Source of the DNA: Emiliania huxleyi CCMP1516
Taxonomy: Eukaryota; Haptophyta; Isochrysidales; Noelaerhabdaceae
Assembly: GCF_000372725.1 (NCBI RefSeq)
Contig: NW_005202427.1
Span: 1,114,342 to 1,178,341 of the forward strand
DNA length: 64,000 nucleotides
Direction: 5' to 3'
The notes under the pieces are model-generated. The model saw only the letters and a list, made by a program, of their open reading frames with translations, was not told the origin of the DNA and did no database searches. Below are positions 22,192-32,148 of this stretch, piece after piece. How positions within the stretch are numbered: position 1 is the stretch's first letter; each line of letters starts with the position of its first letter. The translations under genes were made by a program, and so were the position numbers.

Positions 22192-24173
22192 TCACGCCAC
22201 CACGAGCGACGCGGCGAGCAGCCTCTGCTCGGCGGCGTCTCGCGACCGCTCGGCGGGGCGGGGCGGGCCGACTGCAGCCGCCTCCTGCAGCTGCTGCGTG
22301 CAGACCATCGCGTGCTCGCGGTACGCCTCGGTGAGGGAGTGCTGCTGCGCGAGCAGCTCCTGCAGCGCGCCCGCCGCCTGCACCGACTCCTGCAGCGCGC
22401 TCTCGACCGACTCCTTCTGCTGCCCGAGCCGAGCTATCTCCTCGCTCGCCCAGCGCTCGACGGCTTGCCGCTCCACCCGCAGCCGCTGCGTCGCCTGCTC
22501 CACCTCCTTGAGGGCCGCGTCCGCCGCCCGCCCCTTGGCCGCCGCCTCGGCCCGCACCGCGTCCCGCTGCGCCTCCGCCGCCGCCACGTCCCTCCGCCGG
22601 CCGATGGCCTCTCGCTCCGTCGCCTGAACCGCAGCTTGGCGAACGTGAGAGCAGCCAGACCGCGGTGTACGGCGCGCAAGTACGGCGGTGTCGCCAGCTC
22701 GGCGGTCTCGGCGCGCGCCCGCATCCGGCTCGCCTCCTCGCGCGCAGCCTTCGCCTGTAGCAACCGTCTTGGAAGCTTCATTCGCAGGCGCACGGTGTCG
22801 CGCTGCGCCGCAGGGCCTCTGCCTGCGCGAGCGCCCGCTCGGCGGCGATGGCAGCCTCGTCGGCTGCAACCTGAGGGGAGACCAAGGCTCGTCACCGGTG
22901 TCGCGAGGCCCCACCTCCCGACCCCTCCCCTCGCCTTTGCGCGGCCGAGCTCGGCGCGCAGAGTCACGTCGCCCGCCACGGACCGCTCGCCAGCCTCGGC
23001 GGCGCGGGCGGCCGCCGCCGCGCGCAACGCGTCCGCCTCGGCCTGCACGTCGCACCGCTCGCGCCTCTCCCGCTCGAGCAGCGCGCGCGTCGACTCGAGC
23101 TGCGTCGCCAGCGCGTCGCTCGCCGCGGCAGCCGCCCGCTCCACCTCGGCCGCGCTCTCCCGCTCGGCCGCTAGCTCTGCCGCGTGCTGCCGCGCAGCCG
23201 CCTCGGCCGCCGCCTTGGAGGAGGCGGCCTGCCGCTGCAGGAGCTTGGTGGCGCCCTCCAGCTTCGCGCCAACCTCGGCCGCCCGCGCCTCCGCCTCGTG
23301 GCGCGCCGCGTCCGCCGCCTCCGCCTCGCGCCTCGCCAGCCCCGCCAGAGAGTCGAGCCGCCTCCCCTCCGCCCCGGCCGCGACGAGCTGGGCGTTCACC
23401 TGCTCGAGCTCGGCGCCGCGCAAGCCCGCCGTCTCCTCCAGCTCCGCCACGGAGCTCTGCGCCTCGCGCAGCTGCCGCTCGAGCGCCTGCGCCGCGCGCC
23501 CTCGCTCCGCTGCCCGCTCCTCCGCCAGCGAAACGCTGTACTCCGCCTCGCGCGCCGCGGCGGCGGCGGCGGTGCGCAGCGCGTCAGCCTCCCGCTGCAG
23601 CTCGGCCGTCCCCGCCGCCGCCGCCGCCGTCTCGGCACGCGACGCCGCGAGCTCCCGCCGAGCCGCCTCGAGCCGCGCCGCCTCGGCCGCCGCCGCCGCC
23701 GCCGCCGTCGCAGCGGCGTCCTCCGCCTCGGCCGCCCGCGCGCACGCCTCGGCGATGGCCTGCACCGCCGCCGCCTCGGACGCGCGCGCCCGCTGCGCCG
23801 CGCCGATCGCGTCGGCGAGGGAGGCCTCGGCCGCCGCGCGCTCCGAGCTCGCCTGGTCGCGCTCTCGCCTCGCCGCGGCGGCCGCCGCCTCGAGCTCCGA
23901 GTGCTCTGCGACGAGGAGCTGCAGCCGCGCCTGCATCTCGACCCACTCGGCGCGCGTCGTGCCCTCGGCGCCCTCGCCCTCGGCGGCCGGGCTTCCGACC
24001 GCGAGCTCGAGGTCGGCGTTCCTCTCGGAGAGCGCGAGCGCCTCCTGCAGCAGCTCGGTGTTGCGCGCTCGCAGGGCGTCGTTCTCAGCGGCGAGCGCCG
24101 CGACGCGCTGCATCGCTGCGTCGGCGGCGGCGATCTGCACGAGGCCGCTGTCTTGATCGAGCAATGCCTCCAT
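22192..24173 (-). CDS. Long coiled-coil protein
   Basis: Four exons (24173-22935, 22870-22817, 22754-22695 and 22623-22192) give 594 residues in one frame. All three introns are GC-AG and 62-71 bp long. Almost the whole protein is Ala-, Glu- and Arg-rich heptad sequence such as MQRVAALAAENDALRARN and ELEEAAGLRG-like repeats, ending LGQQKESVESALQESVQAAG. There is no globular domain, signal or membrane segment. The start at 24173 (MEALLDQDSGLVQ) is the first Met where heptads begin. It is probably a structural, cytoskeletal or basal-body protein, or a tether, but the family cannot be named from composition alone. The opposite strand carries equally long frames that are shadows. Confidence 0.72.
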
Positions 24174-24523
24174 CGTACGGACCTGGAGAGCCGACAGCGG
24201 GACAGCGGGACAGCTGGAGAGGCCCGAACTGTTCAACTGCTGGCGAGGTCGTACTTCCAGGCCTGGCTGTGGGAACAGCTCACGCAGTCTCGCCGAGGCT
24301 CGCCCCAGCACCTCGCCCCCCCGGGCAAGGGGGGACCCCGTGAGGCGTGGGAGTGCCTCGCCAGTTCAACTGCGTCACTTGTGTGAGCGTTTCCTCCCGT
24401 CCCGTTTCTTTTGGCTGAGGGAAAGATTTTTACCTGCCCCCCTGCCCCGCGATCCCTCGACAGCGTCGGGCGCCAACAGAACTCCCAGTGATGCGGATTG
24501 GCTTTCATGACGCCTTCGTGTAG

Positions 24524-24672
24524 AGCGCTGTAGAGCTGTAGAGATGTAGAGCGCTCTGGAGCGCTGTAGAGCGCTGTCTGTAGAGCTGTAGAGCTCTACA
24601 GCCGCCGCGGGACGAACTGCGTGCGTTGTAGAGCGATGTAGAGGCGCTCTACAACGTGAAATCTCTACAACA
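24524..24672. repeat. Degenerate TGTAGAGC short-unit repeat
   Basis: Repeated blocks of TGTAGAGC and GCTGTAGAGCTG with small spacers. They contain many overlapping inverted pairs (AGAGCTCTACA-type palindromes), so the strand could fold into hairpins. The run lies between two possible genes. Confidence 0.6.
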
Positions 24673-24718
24673 AGACTCTACATCATAAGCGGCGAACGAG
24701 GCACGGTCGCTCTCCGAC

Positions 24719-25012
24719 ATGAGGCGCGTTGCACTCGCCAGTGCTGCCCTGGCCCTCTGTCTGCCCGCCCAATGGGTGGGAGGTGCCTCTGCTGCTGTGG
24801 CATGCCTCACGGCTGCGACTGGCCGGCGCCTCGGCGCGTCAGCTCGGCTCGGCGTAGCGATAGTGGCCAGCGCAACTCGCCTGGACTCAACGCTCAGCCA
24901 GGAGCTCCCGCACGCGCTGGCGCGAGTCATGGCGCATGCAACGCGTCTGAATGCTCGCCTCGCCTTGCGCAAATGCGACCGTCCTCGCCGCCGACAGTCC
25001 ACCGCCTGCTAA
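24719..25012 (+). CDS. Possible small secreted protein
   Basis: A 97-residue frame starting MRRVALASAALALCLPAQWV, a reasonable signal peptide (basic start, hydrophobic core, small residues). The rest is Arg- and Ala-rich and has no recognised domain. Support is only the leader and the uninterrupted frame, so this may be chance in GC-rich DNA. Confidence 0.28.
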   Translation: MRRVALASAALALCLPAQWVGGASAAVACLTAATGRRLGASARLGVAIVASATRLDSTLSQELPHALARVMAHATRLNARLALRKCDRPRRRQSTAC

Positions 25013-25508
25013 AGAAGCACTGCGATGAATGCGGCACCGGCGACGCATGGCAGGCTGGTGATGACGCAGTTATGGGGTGTTGTGTGCCATCAGAGTGACT
25101 CTCTGTGTGTCAGGGATCGTCAGGGCCGTCCATCAGAGCTCCGGTGTGATGGTGAGACGGGAGTTGGTGAGTTGAAAACGGGCGCGCGGGCCGCGGCGCA
25201 GCCCGCAGGGCGTGGAGCGTCTCTCATGATGCGTCCGTCCCAACAGCAACACCACACGAGCGAGAGAGCGCGGAGCACTTTCCCAAAATGTAGGCCACCT
25301 CGCGCGCTCTCGTCTTGGTCTCTTGCACTGTGTGTTTGGTCATTGCCACTTGGCGCCGAAGACGGCGAAGTCTTGCTCTGTTCTCGAGGCTCTCTTGGGG
25401 GAGGGGGTCAATCCTCGGCGTCAGACAGAAAAGAAAAAAACTCCGCCATTACGAAAGAGAATTTTTCAAAGACCACTACCCGGTCTACCCGTACCATCTC
25501 AATCGCAC

Positions 25509-26342
25509 CTAATCACACACCACCGGCACCTCGACCGCCCGCGCGTAGGCCGCCGCCGCCTCCACCGCCGTGTCGAAGGTGCCGAGACAGAGCCGCCTCC
25601 CGTCCACTTTGTTGAACGCCTGGAAGCGGCTAGCAGACTGCTGGTACACGTTCTTGTAGCCCGTGCGGTTGCTGCTGGAGAGGTGCAGGCGCAGCCCCTC
25701 GAAGTCCGCCACCACCGCCGAAGCCTCCCCGAAAGCACGTGCGTAGGCCACTGCCGCCTCGACTGCCGTGTCAAAGCTGCCGAGGTATTGGGGCGTTCCG
25801 TCGAAAGTCCAGGCTGCCTGGAATTTTCTGTCATATTGTCTGCTCACGCCCTTATAGCCGGTGCCGTTGCTGGAGAGGTGCAGGCGCAGGCCCTCCGCCT
25901 CTGGCACCACCTCTGCCGCTCGTTCCGCGTCTGCTGCTGTCTGCGCCGCCATCGCCGGGTCCGAAACCTGTCCCCCCAGCCCTCGCGCATGCCCTACCGC
26001 CCGCGCGTACGCCACCGCCGCTTGCACCGCCGTGCCGAAGTGGCCCAGGCGGACCTGCTTTCCGCCCACGTAGTGCTGCGCTCTGAAGCGGCCCGTGGCG
26101 AGTTTGGACACACCCGCGTACCCAGTTGTGCTCTTGCCGGAGAGGTGCAGGAGCACCCCGTCGGCCTCTGCCACCGGCGTTTCCATAGCCAGCTCTGTTG
26201 CAGCCGCCTCCGCTGCCGGCTCTTCCCCGTCGCGTCGGTCATCATTCCCCCGCGGAGGCTGCGGGGCCGATGCTGAATGCTGGAAGGAGATGGCGTCCTC
26301 TGCGGCCGTAGCGGCGGTACGTATGTGGCGCTTCCGCTTCAT
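25509..26342 (-). CDS. Protein with three AP2/ERF-like domains
   Basis: A single exon of 277 residues from Met 26342 (MKRKRHIRTAA). Three AP2-type modules follow one another: TGYAGVSKLATGRFRAQHYV with RLGHFGTAVQAAVAYARA; TGYKGVSRQYDRKFQAAW with LGSFDTAVEAAVAYARA; and TGYKNVYQQSASRFQAF with LGTFDTAVEAAAAYARA. The GYxxV start, the LGxFxT turn and the AAxAYARA helix are the AP2 signature. A basic N-terminus may serve as a nuclear signal. The likely role is sequence-specific DNA binding, although algal AP2 repeats also occur in mobile elements. The frame ends only 13 residues after the third module. Confidence 0.8.
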   Translation of the reverse strand: MKRKRHIRTAATAAEDAISFQHSASAPQPPRGNDDRRDGEEPAAEAAATELAMETPVAEADGVLLHLSGKSTTGYAGVSKLATGRFRAQHYVGGKQVRLGHFGTAVQAAVAYARAVGHARGLGGQVSDPAMAAQTAADAERAAEVVPEAEGLRLHLSSNGTGYKGVSRQYDRKFQAAWTFDGTPQYLGSFDTAVEAAVAYARAFGEASAVVADFEGLRLHLSSSNRTGYKNVYQQSASRFQAFNKVDGRRLCLGTFDTAVEAAAAYARAVEVPVVCD

Positions 26343-26390
26343 GTGCGTTGTCCTCGAGTAGCTTGGGTCTCTCAGAAACGCCGGGCACAA

Positions 26391-26490
26391 AGAAGAAAGA
26401 AAGAAAACAGACAATCTAAGGGAGGGATGGGAGGACGGCACGCCGCCACCACACAGGGATTTTAAGGAGAGGTGTTGGTGTGTGGTGCGC
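26391..26490. repeat. Dispersed repeat of about 100 bp, copy 1
   Basis: A GAAAGAAAGAAAACAGACAA start, a GGGAGGGATGGGAGGACGGC middle and an AGGGATTTTAAGGAGAGGTG end recur at about 27364-27462 in the same direction. Each copy lies upstream of a gene start (AP2 on the minus strand, a hypothetical gene on the plus strand). It could be a shared regulatory segment or a small element. Confidence 0.55.
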
Positions 26491-27585
26491 TAGCCGTCGC
26501 CCACCCTAGGGAGTCTGCCTCTTCCTATCTCTTTTCGCAGTCTCTCGCCGATTCTCGCTGCAACCTTCATGCCACCTCGCGGCCGTCCCACTCTCGTCGT
26601 TCTCTCCCTTGTCACTTCCTCCTCTGTCGCGTCATTCTCTTCTGCCTCGTCCAGTAAACGCACAAACCCGGGTCTCTACACACTTCCTTTTCTTTTAGGT
26701 ATATTGTTGGCAAGCGCGCAGCGGCGGGCGCGCTGCGGCCGCACGTCTACTTCGTCATAGTGCCACGACGTGCGGCCTAGATTTAGCCCACGCGCCTCTG
26801 CTCGCAAACACTCACCCATTTGATTGTCGCTGTCCGTGAGTGCGAGATAGGGCTAGCCGCAGGCAGCTAGCCCATGAGGAGGGCGTCCATAGACACCTCA
26901 CTAGACCCCACATACGGTCTCGTCCGTGCCTTGCGGCCGGCGAGATTGCTAGAGGTGGAGCATGCTGCTCTAGCCTCACATGTCACTTCCTGTGGTCTGT
27001 TGTTTGTTGTGCTCTTGTTTGTTTCTCTTGGCACCTTGGAGTGCTGGGGGGGGCGACAGGGAGGATATGGCCTTGAGTTATGTGTACGCCAACTCAGGGT
27101 GTGTGGCAGCCAGCTGGCTGAGTGTCTTGTGAGCCTTTTGTGTCTGTGTGTCGCTCGTGCGTGTCGTCATCATCTGTCCAGCGTCCACCCATACCGCGTT
27201 GGTGTCCAGTCCGAGCCTGGCTGTTCTTCACCTTTCTACCTACCTACCTTGGCAAATCAAGACACAGAGCTCACACTTCCTAGGTTCGGGCTCCACGAGT
27301 CCGCTGAATTCTTCTTTTACCCAAAATTCTTCTTACCTGTGCTGGTGTAGTGCGCGCACTAAAAAGAAAGAAAGAAAGAAAACAGACAACCCAAGGGAGG
27401 GATGGGAGGACGGCACGCCGCCACCACACAGGGATTTTAAGGAGAGGTGTGTGGTGCGCTATCCGTCGCGCACTAAAAAGGAATTTTATTACCGCGTCCG
27501 ATTTCTCGATCCCAGCGCTCGCCGCCACCGGCGTCCACCGGCGTCCAAAAGAGGCGAGGGTGGCCGCCCTCCGGAGGGGGTGGCG
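26491..27585. other. Intergenic region with dispersed repeats
   Basis: Contains GGTATATTGTTGGCA near 26698 and GGCAAATCAAGACACAGAGC near 27251. Together these match a continuous 17110-17150 block upstream of another gene. It also holds the second copy of the GAAAGAAAGAAAACAGACAA repeat (about 27364-27462). No gene is supported. Confidence 0.4.
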
Positions 27586-28089
27586 ATGCCAGACGGGCCC
27601 GGCTCGATGGTCGGTACCGCGCTCTCCTTCGTTCCGGGAGGCACGCTCCTCTCCTCCTGGCTCGCCTCCCTCGCGAGCTGGCTGGACAGCGCGAGCGGCC
27701 CGACGCTGGAGATCCCCGCGTTCATGGGCATGGACGGCGCCTATGTCGCCGAGCAGCGGAATGAGCTCTCTGAGTGCTACGGCTGGCTGCGGCTCGAGGG
27801 CCACGGCACGGCTGCGATCCGGCGAACGGAGGCTCACATTCACACCACCAACGCCGACTGGGCAGTGCTGGACCCGGACACGGTGCGAATCGTGCCGCAG
27901 CCGGGACACGAGGCCGAGTTCCGCTTTGGGCCGCTGCTACTCACGGAGGGCGAGGAGGTAGGGTGCGTCCTCATGCGGCCGGAGGACCCGAGCGCAGCCT
28001 GCGCGTGCAACATGCGGTTCGTGCCCGAGGAGGACGAGGACGGACCCGGTTTGCAGCATCCTGGATGGGGCGGGCCAGGGAGTAGGTAG
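27586..28089 (+). CDS. Hypothetical protein
   Basis: A 167-residue frame starting MPDGPGSMVGTALSFVPGG. A short amphipathic or hydrophobic stretch (LLSSWLASLASWLDSASG) lies near the N-terminus. Beta-like sequence with mixed charge follows (YGWLRLEGHGTAAIRRTEAH, then ADWAVLDPDTVRIVPQPGHE). The composition is protein-like and the frame is clean. No family was recognised. Confidence 0.5.
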   Translation: MPDGPGSMVGTALSFVPGGTLLSSWLASLASWLDSASGPTLEIPAFMGMDGAYVAEQRNELSECYGWLRLEGHGTAAIRRTEAHIHTTNADWAVLDPDTVRIVPQPGHEAEFRFGPLLLTEGEEVGCVLMRPEDPSAACACNMRFVPEEDEDGPGLQHPGWGGPGSR

Positions 28090-28189
28090 GGGAGGGGCAG
28101 AGGCAGACGACATAGAGGCGCGCATGAACTCGTCGTCTCCGGCTCGTCGTATTATTTCGTTTGGGGGAAATGGGTACGTGCGTACGTCA

Positions 28190-28529
28190 ACGTGCGTGTC
28201 ATACCCCAACGAGGTCTGCCACAACGTCTTCCTGGGCTCGGCCGCATGTGTGAACGCGGCGGCGGTTGCGAACCTCCGAGTGTCGCATGTCTTGAGCATC
28301 GTCGATCGGCGCATGGCGGCGCCGCCAGGCACGACACATCGCCCCTCTGCCGCGTTCCGGACGAGGAGCGAGCGCAGACCTCACGCCCGTAATGCGCGTC
28401 GCGCTGCCCTTCCTTGCCGCGGCTCTGCGCTCCGGCGGGCGCGTCCTCGTGCACTGCGACCGAGGCGCCTCACGATCTGCCTCGGTTGTCATTGCACACC
28501 TAATGCAACACCCCGTAAAGCAAGTGTAG
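28190..28529 (+). pseudogene. Decayed dual-specificity phosphatase
   Basis: The first part reads NEVCHNVFLGSAACVNAAAV and VSHVLSIVD, the start of a dual-specificity phosphatase fold. The catalytic loop HCDRGASRSASVVIAHLMQH lies in a different frame near 28455-28510 and ends at a stop at 28527-28529. The VPDEE segment between them is in a third frame. A two-base excess near 28375 and one missing base near 28330 would explain the shifts, and no intron fits. This is probably a pseudogene. An alternative is a spliced gene with sequencing errors. Confidence 0.5.
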
Positions 28530-29681
28530 TGAGCCACTCACTCGGGCGTCTCGGCTGACGTTGATCGATCAGCGTTGATCTCTCCCTAGGCTATCGGTCC
28601 CCCGCTCGATCCTCGGATCGCTCGCTCGTCGAAATCGATCGACTGTCGTTCCGGACTTTTCTTTTTTCGAAAACGCGCGCGCGCCCGTCGCGGCAAAACT
28701 GTCAGGTCCGCCGCGACGCGTCGCCGCAATGGCGTGGCGTGCCCCGCGCCCGGCTGGCAGTAGGAGGGTATACGTACGCCGGTGAGACCACTGGTTTTGT
28801 CGACCATAAATTCTCGCCACTGGAACGCTAACCGTACTTACTTACAGCTGTTGTCTTGTACAGAGATGCCAGCACCCCCCAGCAGCAGAGCGCTGCTGCT
28901 GGGGGGGGGGTCGGCCATGACTTTAGATGTGCAGGGGGGGTAGCGCTAGGGTAGCGAGCAAGGTGCGGCCGCTCCAATCTCCAATCTCCAATCTCCAATC
29001 TCGATTCGGGGCCCGGGGGAGGAGGGGGGCTCAAACCTTCAAGGAGATGCGCTATGGATTCATTCACAACGCAAAAGGATCTCCACCCTCTTTTCGCGCC
29101 ATTTTGCAATCTCCAGTCGGCCCACACGATCTCTAGGCGCCTTTGGCGCGAAGTCAGAATTTCCACCTCTGTCGCAAGATCTCAAGCGACTGCACGCACC
29201 AACTCGACATCTCAGACTCCTCTCGAGCATCTACACCGGAGAAGATTTGCCTCCACCCCAGTTCTTCAATCTACTGCTGCTCTTGGCAGGAGATTTGCCA
29301 CTTATGAGATCTCTAAAAGGCATCTGCGATCTACAGTCCAAGGATCTTCCGATGTTGGGTAGAGATGTCCATGTATGGTCCTCCCGATGTGGGGGACTAG
29401 CCTAGCACTAGCCGTCTTCCACATGGTCCCTCGGGTCCCTGCTGCTCCTAATCTCTTGGTGACTCTTCGTGCTGTAGCCTGTTCATGGTACATCCTGATC
29501 CTCCTGCTCGCTGTGCTGATCTGCTCCGCAATAACGAATAAGTGCTAGAAGAGCGAGACGGACCACCTTAATAAATTAAGTTTAATAAATTAAGCCGTAT
29601 AGACCTACGCTCTGTCCTCTCTCAGTCCGACCAACTCTAGACTCTACAGGGAGAATGTGCACGCACCCTAGTACCCATCGA
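28530..29681. other. Spacer with short repeats
   Basis: No gene recognised. Four copies of a CCAATCT unit lie at about 28976-29003. The 29570-29600 stretch carries a duplicated TTAATAAATTAAG. The right end should include the 3' region of the ankyrin/oxygenase gene. Confidence 0.4.
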
Positions 29682-31817
29682 CTACCCAACCCCTCCAAAC
29701 TCGGTGCTCCCGCACAGCCCCGCCTCGCCCGCGGCCGCCTCGTCGCCGCCCCCTCTCAAGCACCACCGGCCGAGGTCGTGCGGCTGGAGCGCGTACGGGA
29801 TGCCGGGCGGCACCACGCCACCCTCGCCGAGCAGGGTCAGCCCGAGGAAGAGCCGGTCGCGCCCCAGCCGGTTCCCGCGCCCGCGGTGCGAGGCCGACGG
29901 CGCGTAGAAGAGCACAGTTCCGGCCGGCACCGCGACGACCGTCCCCTCGCCCTCGCCCGCCGGCGCGCCGCCCCGCTGCGTGCCCGGCGCAACCTCGAGC
30001 GCGCCCTGGTCGGCGGCCGTGTCGACGAGCGACACCTGGACGCTCGCGAGGCGCGGGTCGCACGCGCCCGTGTCGGCGTGGAAGGACTGGTCCGCGGCGC
30101 CGCTCCGCGTCTGCATCACCGAGCTCTCGAGCAGGACCTGCACCTCCGACCGCAGCGCCGCGAGCAGGAAGCCGCCCGCCCGCGCGGCGATCGCCTCGAG
30201 CGCCGCCAGGCTCACACCCCGCACGTCGACCGCGCGCAGCGTCCGGCTGCTCGCCTGCCGAGCGCTGCACGCGTAACCGACTCTGGGACGTGCCACGGAC
30301 GTGTCTGGGACGTGTCTGGGAAGTGTCCGGCTGCTCGCCTGCCGGATGCTGTACGTCCGGTCGAGCGCCTCGGCCGCGTCGCGCCTCAGCTCGGCCTCGA
30401 CGCCCCGCCGCAGCCGCTCCACCAGCGGCAGCGACAGCAGCCGCGGGAAGAGGACAACCCCGTCTCGCTCCCACACCTCCACCGCCCTCCTCAGCTGCGC
30501 CGAGGAGGAGGGCGAGGCCTTGCCCGCCGGCAGGGCCACGCTAAGCTCGGACAGGGCGACGCCGCCTCCCGCCCGCCGCCGCTGCCCCCGACCCGCGCAG
30601 GCGCCGGCGTCTGCTGCGGCCGCCACCTCGCCGCCGCGCAGCAGCTCGGCCACACCCCTGTGCCCGTGATACGCGGCGGCGTACTGCGGAGTGACTCCGA
30701 AGCGGTCCCTCGCTGCCGCCGAGGCGCCATGCGCGACGAGCTCGGCGGCCGAAGCAAGGTCACCCTGCGCAGCCGCCACGTGCAGCGGTGTCTGGAGGTA
30801 GTCGGAGGTTGCAACGGCGGCGGAGGCGCCCCGCCGCAGCAGCAGCGGCACGGACGCGCTTCCCCGGTCCGAGACGGCGCGGTGGAGCGCCGTCTCGCCG
30901 GCCTTGTCTGCGGCGTCGATGCGCGCGCCGCGGTCGAGAAGCGCCTCGACCAGGGCGGACGAGCCGAGCCGGGTCGCCGCGTGGAGAGGGAGCGTCCCGT
31001 CCTCGCGCGCATGGTGAGGCGAGGCGCCCGCCTCGAGCAGCGACAAGGCGAGCGCGGCGTGGCTGCGCACGAGGGAGAGGAGCAGCGGGCGCCACTCGCC
31101 TGCCGCGGCCGCGTCGACAGACGCGCCGGCCCGCAACAGGACCTCCACCACCGCCGCCTTCCCGTTCTCGGCGGCACGGTGCAGTGGCCTGGTCCCATCG
31201 CCAGGCTTGGCCGCCTCGACCGGCGCGCCCGCGCGCAGCAGCGCCTCCGCCACGTCGGCGTGGCCGTACTCGGCCGCGAAGTGCAGGGCCGTGGACCCGT
31301 CCGGCGACGTGGCGGAGGCGGAGGCCGAGTGCGCGAGCAGCGGCCGCACGACCTGCAGATGGCCGGCGGCAGCGGCGAGCAGCAGCGGCGTGAAGCCGCT
31401 GTAGACAGCGTCGGCGTCGGCGCCGTGCTCGAGCAGAGCCGCAGCCACGCCCGCGCTCCCCTTCTGCGCCGCGACGGCCAGCAAGGGCCACCCGTTGGGA
31501 GCCGAGCCACTCGCCGAGGCGCCTGCCGCCAGCAGCCTCCTCGCGGCGCCGGCGGCGCCCTGAGAGACTGCCCTCGCCAGATTCGCATCGAGGTCTGCGG
31601 CCGCTGCCGCCGACGTCGGTGGCGGCGCTGGGTCTGCCGCCGACGTTGGTGGCGCCTCGACGTTCGGTGTGGCTGCTCGCCAAAGCCAAGCACCCGCCGC
31701 CGCCGCCGCCGCCACAAGGACTGCAGCCAGAGCGAGGCCGATCCGGCTCTGTTGCTTGCCTCGCGCCGCATCGGCCGGCAGACCCCGCTTATGCGGCGGC
31801 CGGTGGGTTCGCGCCAT
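29682..31817 (-). CDS. Membrane-anchored ankyrin-repeat protein with 2OG-Fe(II) oxygenase domain
   Basis: The start at 31817 (MARTHRPPHKRG) gives a basic N-terminus and one hydrophobic helix (IGLALAAVLVAAAAAAGAWL), suggesting a type II ER or Golgi protein. About nine ankyrin repeats follow (GSTALHFAAEYGHADVAEAL, RPLHRAAENGKAAVVEVLL and others). The C-terminal 230 residues look like a PhyH-type dioxygenase. QSFHADTGACDP supplies the HxD iron ligands, and SHRGRGNR supplies the distal His and the 2-oxoglutarate Arg. The likely activity is hydroxylation of a protein or small molecule in the secretory pathway, with the ankyrins choosing the substrate. An 84-bp segment (30255-30338) flanked by a 20-bp duplication is probably a GC-AG intron, but it is a multiple of three without a stop and could be translated. 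Confidence 0.82.
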   Translation of the reverse strand: MARTHRPPHKRGLPADAARGKQQSRIGLALAAVLVAAAAAAGAWLWRAATPNVEAPPTSAADPAPPPTSAAAAADLDANLARAVSQGAAGAARRLLAAGASASGSAPNGWPLLAVAAQKGSAGVAAALLEHGADADAVYSGFTPLLLAAAAGHLQVVRPLLAHSASASATSPDGSTALHFAAEYGHADVAEALLRAGAPVEAAKPGDGTRPLHRAAENGKAAVVEVLLRAGASVDAAAAGEWRPLLLSLVRSHAALALSLLEAGASPHHAREDGTLPLHAATRLGSSALVEALLDRGARIDAADKAGETALHRAVSDRGSASVPLLLRRGASAAVATSDYLQTPLHVAAAQGDLASAAELVAHGASAAARDRFGVTPQYAAAYHGHRGVAELLRGGEVAAAADAGACAGRGQRRRAGGGVALSELSVALPAGKASPSSSAQLRRAVEVWERDGVVLFPRLLSLPLVERLRRGVEAELRRDAAEALDRTYSIRQASSRTLPRHVPDTSVARPRVGYACSARQASSRTLRAVDVRGVSLAALEAIAARAGGFLLAALRSEVQVLLESSVMQTRSGAADQSFHADTGACDPRLASVQVSLVDTAADQGALEVAPGTQRGGAPAGEGEGTVVAVPAGTVLFYAPSASHRGRGNRLGRDRLFLGLTLLGEGGVVPPGIPYALQPHDLGRWCLRGGGDEAAAGEAGLCGSTEFGGVG
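30241..30344 (-). repeat. Tandem duplication at a candidate 84-bp GC-AG intron
   Basis: The 20 bp at 30325-30344 recur exactly at 30241-30260. On the coding strand each copy contains CGGCAG|GCGAGCAGCC. Splicing between the two AG|GC positions removes 30255-30338 and keeps phase 0. The interior consists of repeated ACACGTCCCAG-like units, as in other introns of the window. Confidence 0.65.
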
Positions 31818-32148
31818 ATTCGACACAAAGCTCCCTCTAACGACACTGGCGCGCACTGGCACTTGCCGGAGGTGCCAGCGACCCGCGAGCGAGGCGATTG
31901 TTCAAGATTTTTTTCTTGTGAGAATGGGGAAAATGGCACAAGTGTGAACGATGCAGACCCCTACAGGCCAGGAGCCCGAACCCTCTCTGGTGATCATCGC
32001 GCCTCTTTGGCGGCAGAGGGGCGCGAGTGCACGGTTAGAGCTAACCGCGAACTGGTGTCAGCTCAACTCAACACAAATCTTCGCACCAACACAATTCTTC
32101 GCGGGAGACGCTCGACGCCGGCGGGCAGCGCTACAGGCGGCAGTTTGA
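31818..32148. promoter_or_regulatory. Divergent promoter region between the oxygenase gene and RFT1
   Basis: The two start codons face away from each other across 331 bp. GC drops in places (AAGATTTTTTTCTTGTGAGA near 31905). No specific site is recognised; the promoter role is inferred from position. Confidence 0.4.

Noticed and set aside
22312-24386. Long plus-strand frames rich in Arg, Ser and Ala
   Set aside because: They are shadows of the minus-strand coiled-coil gene, whose four exons join in phase with heptads throughout.
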